Positions 5,978-7,963 of a DNA stretch of 7,963 nt are shown here, one piece after another. The notes under the pieces were generated by a model that saw only the letters and a program-made list of their open reading frames with translations, did no database searches and was not told where the DNA came from. A program made the translations under genes and the position numbers. The DNA is from an uncultured cyanobacterium (lineage in GTDB: Bacteria > Cyanobacteriota > Vampirovibrionia > Gastranaerophilales > Gastranaerophilaceae), in assembly GCA_947073895.1 (NCBI GenBank), contig CAMTNN010000061.1:1-7963 (forward strand), written 5' to 3'. Numbering within the stretch: the first letter of the stretch is position 1; the number at the start of each line of letters is the position of its first letter.

Positions 5978-7417
5978 TTAACTCAAACTTTTATACATCT
6001 GCAAATATTTTTTAGCGCTTTCTTTCCAGCTGAAATCTGCCTTCATTGCACTTTCGCGCATAGCACCTAAAGTATATTTATCTTTATAAACTTCTAACGC
6101 ACAGCAAATAGCATCTTTCATTGCACAGCCGTCATAGCTCCAAAATTTGAATCCTGTTGAATCATCTAAAGGATAACCAACAACTGTGTTGTCCAAACCG
6201 CCTGTTGCTCTTACAATCGGCAACGAACCGTAACGCATTGCAATCAATTGTGAAAGTCCGCACGGTTCAAATTTAGAAGGCATTAAGAAAAAGTCTGAAC
6301 CTGCATAAATCAAGTTTGCAAGGTCGCCTCTGTAACCGACATAAGTTCTGATATTAGGTGTATTATTTGATAACCAGATAAATAAGTTTTCATAACTCTT
6401 ATCACCTGAACCTAAGAAAATAAAATCAGCATTAAGATTCTTCAAATCGTTTTCAACCTGACGAATTAAATCTAAACCTTTTTGGTCAACAAGACGTGAA
6501 ATCAATGCGATTAAAGGTCTTTCAGGATTATATTCCAGTCCGAATTCTTTCAAAACAGCTTTTTTGTTTTCTTCTTTATTTTTTATGCTCTTAATATCAA
6601 AGTTTTTTACCAAACTTTTATCAGTCTTAGGGTTAAATACTTCGTAATCTATACCATTAAGAATTCCTTCAATCTTACCTGTTTGACCGCGAAGCGTATA
6701 ATCCATTCCTTCACCGAATTCAGAACCTAAAATTTCATCTGCATATTTTGGTGAAACTACAACAATTTTATCAGAATAATTAATCGCACCTTTCATCCAG
6801 TTAACACGTCCGTAGTGTTCACAACCCCATTCGTTATAAACAATATCTTTTCTCATATTTGCAAAATCAAGAATATCTTCAAACCAAATTCCTTGATAAG
6901 CAAGGTTATGAATTTCAAATACGTTTTTAGTATTAGCCCAAAATTCATCAAACTTGTAATTAGCTTTAATATACAAAGGAATCATTGCAGTATGCCAATC
7001 ATTAGAGTGAATAATATCTGCTCTAAAATTCAATTGTTTAGCATATTCTAAAGTAGCAAGAGAAAATGCAACATATCTTTCGTGTTCATAACGTGTATCT
7101 AACCACTTTGGATAAACTTCCTGAAAACATGAAAAATACCAATCGTTTTGAACAAAGAAAACATTAATATTTGTACCCGGAAGTTTTGTCATAAATAATT
7201 TAAACTTTTGAGGAGATGAACCAAAAGTTATCCACATTTCAGAGTTTTCAAGTTCTTTTATATTAAACTTCTTAGTATCTATACAACCATGCAGTGGTGT
7301 AAATATAGCAATTTCTGCGTCTTTTTCTAAATACTTTGGCAGGCTGCCTATAACGTCAGATAATCCTCCGGCTTTAGAAAACGGTGCTACTTCTGCCGAT
7401 GCAAACAAAATTTTCAT
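5978..7417 (-). CDS. glgA: Glycogen synthase (ADP-glucose type, GT5)
   Basis: GlgA extends alpha-1,4-glucan chains from ADP-glucose in the cytoplasm. The 479-aa length is normal. The N-terminal MKILFASAEVAPFSKAGGL carries the KxGGL ADP-glucose loop with Lys15 as in E. coli GlgA. HSNDWHTAMIPLY, EIHNLAYQGIW and GILNGIDYEVFNP follow. The C-terminal Rossmann half has RLVDQKGLDLI (Arg308, Lys313) and FEPCGLSQLIAMRYGSLPIV with catalytic-region Glu384, then ATGGLDNTV. I chose the ATG at 7417 because AGAGGG stands 7 nt upstream and the family starts at MKILF. An in-frame GTG at 7435 would bury that ribosome site in coding sequence. It sits 17 nt after the upstream helical protein and 9 nt before the cysteine-tail gene, so it is likely in one operon. 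No glgC or glgB is in the window. Confidence 0.97.
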   Translation of the reverse strand: MKILFASAEVAPFSKAGGLSDVIGSLPKYLEKDAEIAIFTPLHGCIDTKKFNIKELENSEMWITFGSSPQKFKLFMTKLPGTNINVFFVQNDWYFSCFQEVYPKWLDTRYEHERYVAFSLATLEYAKQLNFRADIIHSNDWHTAMIPLYIKANYKFDEFWANTKNVFEIHNLAYQGIWFEDILDFANMRKDIVYNEWGCEHYGRVNWMKGAINYSDKIVVVSPKYADEILGSEFGEGMDYTLRGQTGKIEGILNGIDYEVFNPKTDKSLVKNFDIKSIKNKEENKKAVLKEFGLEYNPERPLIALISRLVDQKGLDLIRQVENDLKNLNADFIFLGSGDKSYENLFIWLSNNTPNIRTYVGYRGDLANLIYAGSDFFLMPSKFEPCGLSQLIAMRYGSLPIVRATGGLDNTVVGYPLDDSTGFKFWSYDGCAMKDAICCALEVYKDKYTLGAMRESAMKADFSWKESAKKYLQMYKSLS

Positions 7418-7424
7418 AGATAAT

Positions 7425-7430
7425 CCCTCT
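7425..7430 (-). promoter_or_regulatory. Ribosome binding site of glgA
   Basis: The minus strand reads AGAGGG, 7 nt before the ATG at 7417. It decides that start against the in-frame GTG at 7435. Confidence 0.75.
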
Positions 7431-7434
7431 TTCA

Positions 7435-7963
7435 CTATTCTTGTGGTTCTGCAGGTTGTTCAGATTGTTCTTCTACGGATTCTTCCATATCAGAGTCTGA
7501 TTGAAGTTCTTCATCACTTATATTGAATGATTCTTGAAGTTCTCTCAAGTAGTCTTCATCCAACAGTCTTTCGTCTTCAATATATTTGTAATATTCTTCA
7601 AGGTGATATTTGTGACCTAAATAGAATACTTTATAAATCAATCCAGGGATTTCAATCTGTTTTTCTTCAATTTTAGATACAATATTGATAGTTAATATAA
7701 GAGTTACTAATGTCAATATTTGATTTATCATACCTGAACGTTTAATAGCAGAGGTCGTTGATATAATTAAATCGTAAGCTTCTGTATAAAGTCCCTTATC
7801 TTTTAATAAGGTTGCTTTGAACCAGCTGGCAAGTATACGAACCATTACAATTCCTGAACGTTGTGCAAGATTGTATACATCGTCATAAATAATTTCAGTC
7901 TTTTTCCACGATTTCTGTTCAATAAGATTTATTTTCTGATAAGAATATCCTATAAACAAATCG
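7435..7963 (-). CDS. C-terminal part of an unrecognised helical protein with acidic tail (5' end beyond window)
   Basis: The frame is open to the right edge; a TTG at 7959 is in frame but is probably not the true start, since coding continues upstream of it. The visible 175 residues are mainly helical. The stretch SGIVMVRILASWFKATLLKDKGLYTEAYDLI resembles a TPR-like helix pair. It is followed by a hydrophobic stretch MINQILTLVTLILTINIV that could be a buried helix or a single membrane segment. The last 45 or so residues are very acidic and disordered-looking (DEELQSDSDMEESVEEQSEQ). I do not recognise the family. It lies 17 nt upstream of glgA on the same strand and is probably co-transcribed with it. 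A scaffold role is conceivable, but nothing in the sequence shows a function. Confidence 0.75.
   Translation of the reverse strand, partial: DLFIGYSYQKINLIEQKSWKKTEIIYDDVYNLAQRSGIVMVRILASWFKATLLKDKGLYTEAYDLIISTTSAIKRSGMINQILTLVTLILTINIVSKIEEKQIEIPGLIYKVFYLGHKYHLEEYYKYIEDERLLDEDYLRELQESFNISDEELQSDSDMEESVEEQSEQPAEPQE

Noticed and set aside
7418..7435. GTG at 7435 as the glgA start
   Set aside because: The AGAGGG ribosome site lies between it and the ATG at 7417, and family proteins start at MKILF.

Overview
The window is AT-rich bacterial chromosome. The best guess is a gut-type member of the non-photosynthetic cyanobacterial relatives (Vampirovibrionia / Gastranaerophilales, the 'Melainabacteria'). 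This rests on the low GC, a CsaB-type pyruvyl transferase, glycogen synthase, and a class III prepilin leader of the GFSLMEMM type. Taxonomy is an inference from gene style only; no rRNA is present.

Left end (1-1141, minus): the 5' part of a surface-protein gene that runs off the window. It has a type IV prepilin leader followed by at least 16 YadA-head-like repeats (consensus [IVM]A[IL]Gxxx, about every 14-18 residues). It is joined head to head with uvrB across a 354-bp intergenic region. That region holds the most striking object in the window: a perfect 28-bp inverted repeat (1175-1202 and 1314-1341) enclosing 111 bp, inside which sits a near-consensus promoter (1272-1300). The promoter now points away from the adhesin gene. 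If the segment were inverted, the same promoter would fire about 68 nt upstream of the adhesin start codon. This is the architecture of an invertible, phase-variable promoter controlling a surface structure; no recombinase gene lies in the window.

Middle (1496-4924, plus): a compact three-gene run of uvrB (nucleotide excision repair), a four-repeat TPR protein overlapping uvrB by 8 bp, and a csaB-type polysaccharide pyruvyl transferase. The csaB gene converges on the next cluster with a 44-bp overlap of coding sequence.

Right (4881-7963, minus): a tightly packed run read leftwards. It begins with the C-terminal part of an unrecognised helical protein with an acidic tail, followed by glycogen synthase glgA. 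Next come a 101-aa protein ending in a CHGCGGCKG cysteine motif and a short, apparently degenerate PurD-like ATP-grasp protein starting at a TTG codon. Overlaps or gaps of a few bases suggest one transcript.

Functionally the window mixes housekeeping genes (uvrB, glgA) with cell-envelope genes (csaB, prepilin-adhesin). The two most interesting objects, the adhesin and the candidate promoter switch, are adjacent and make sense together.
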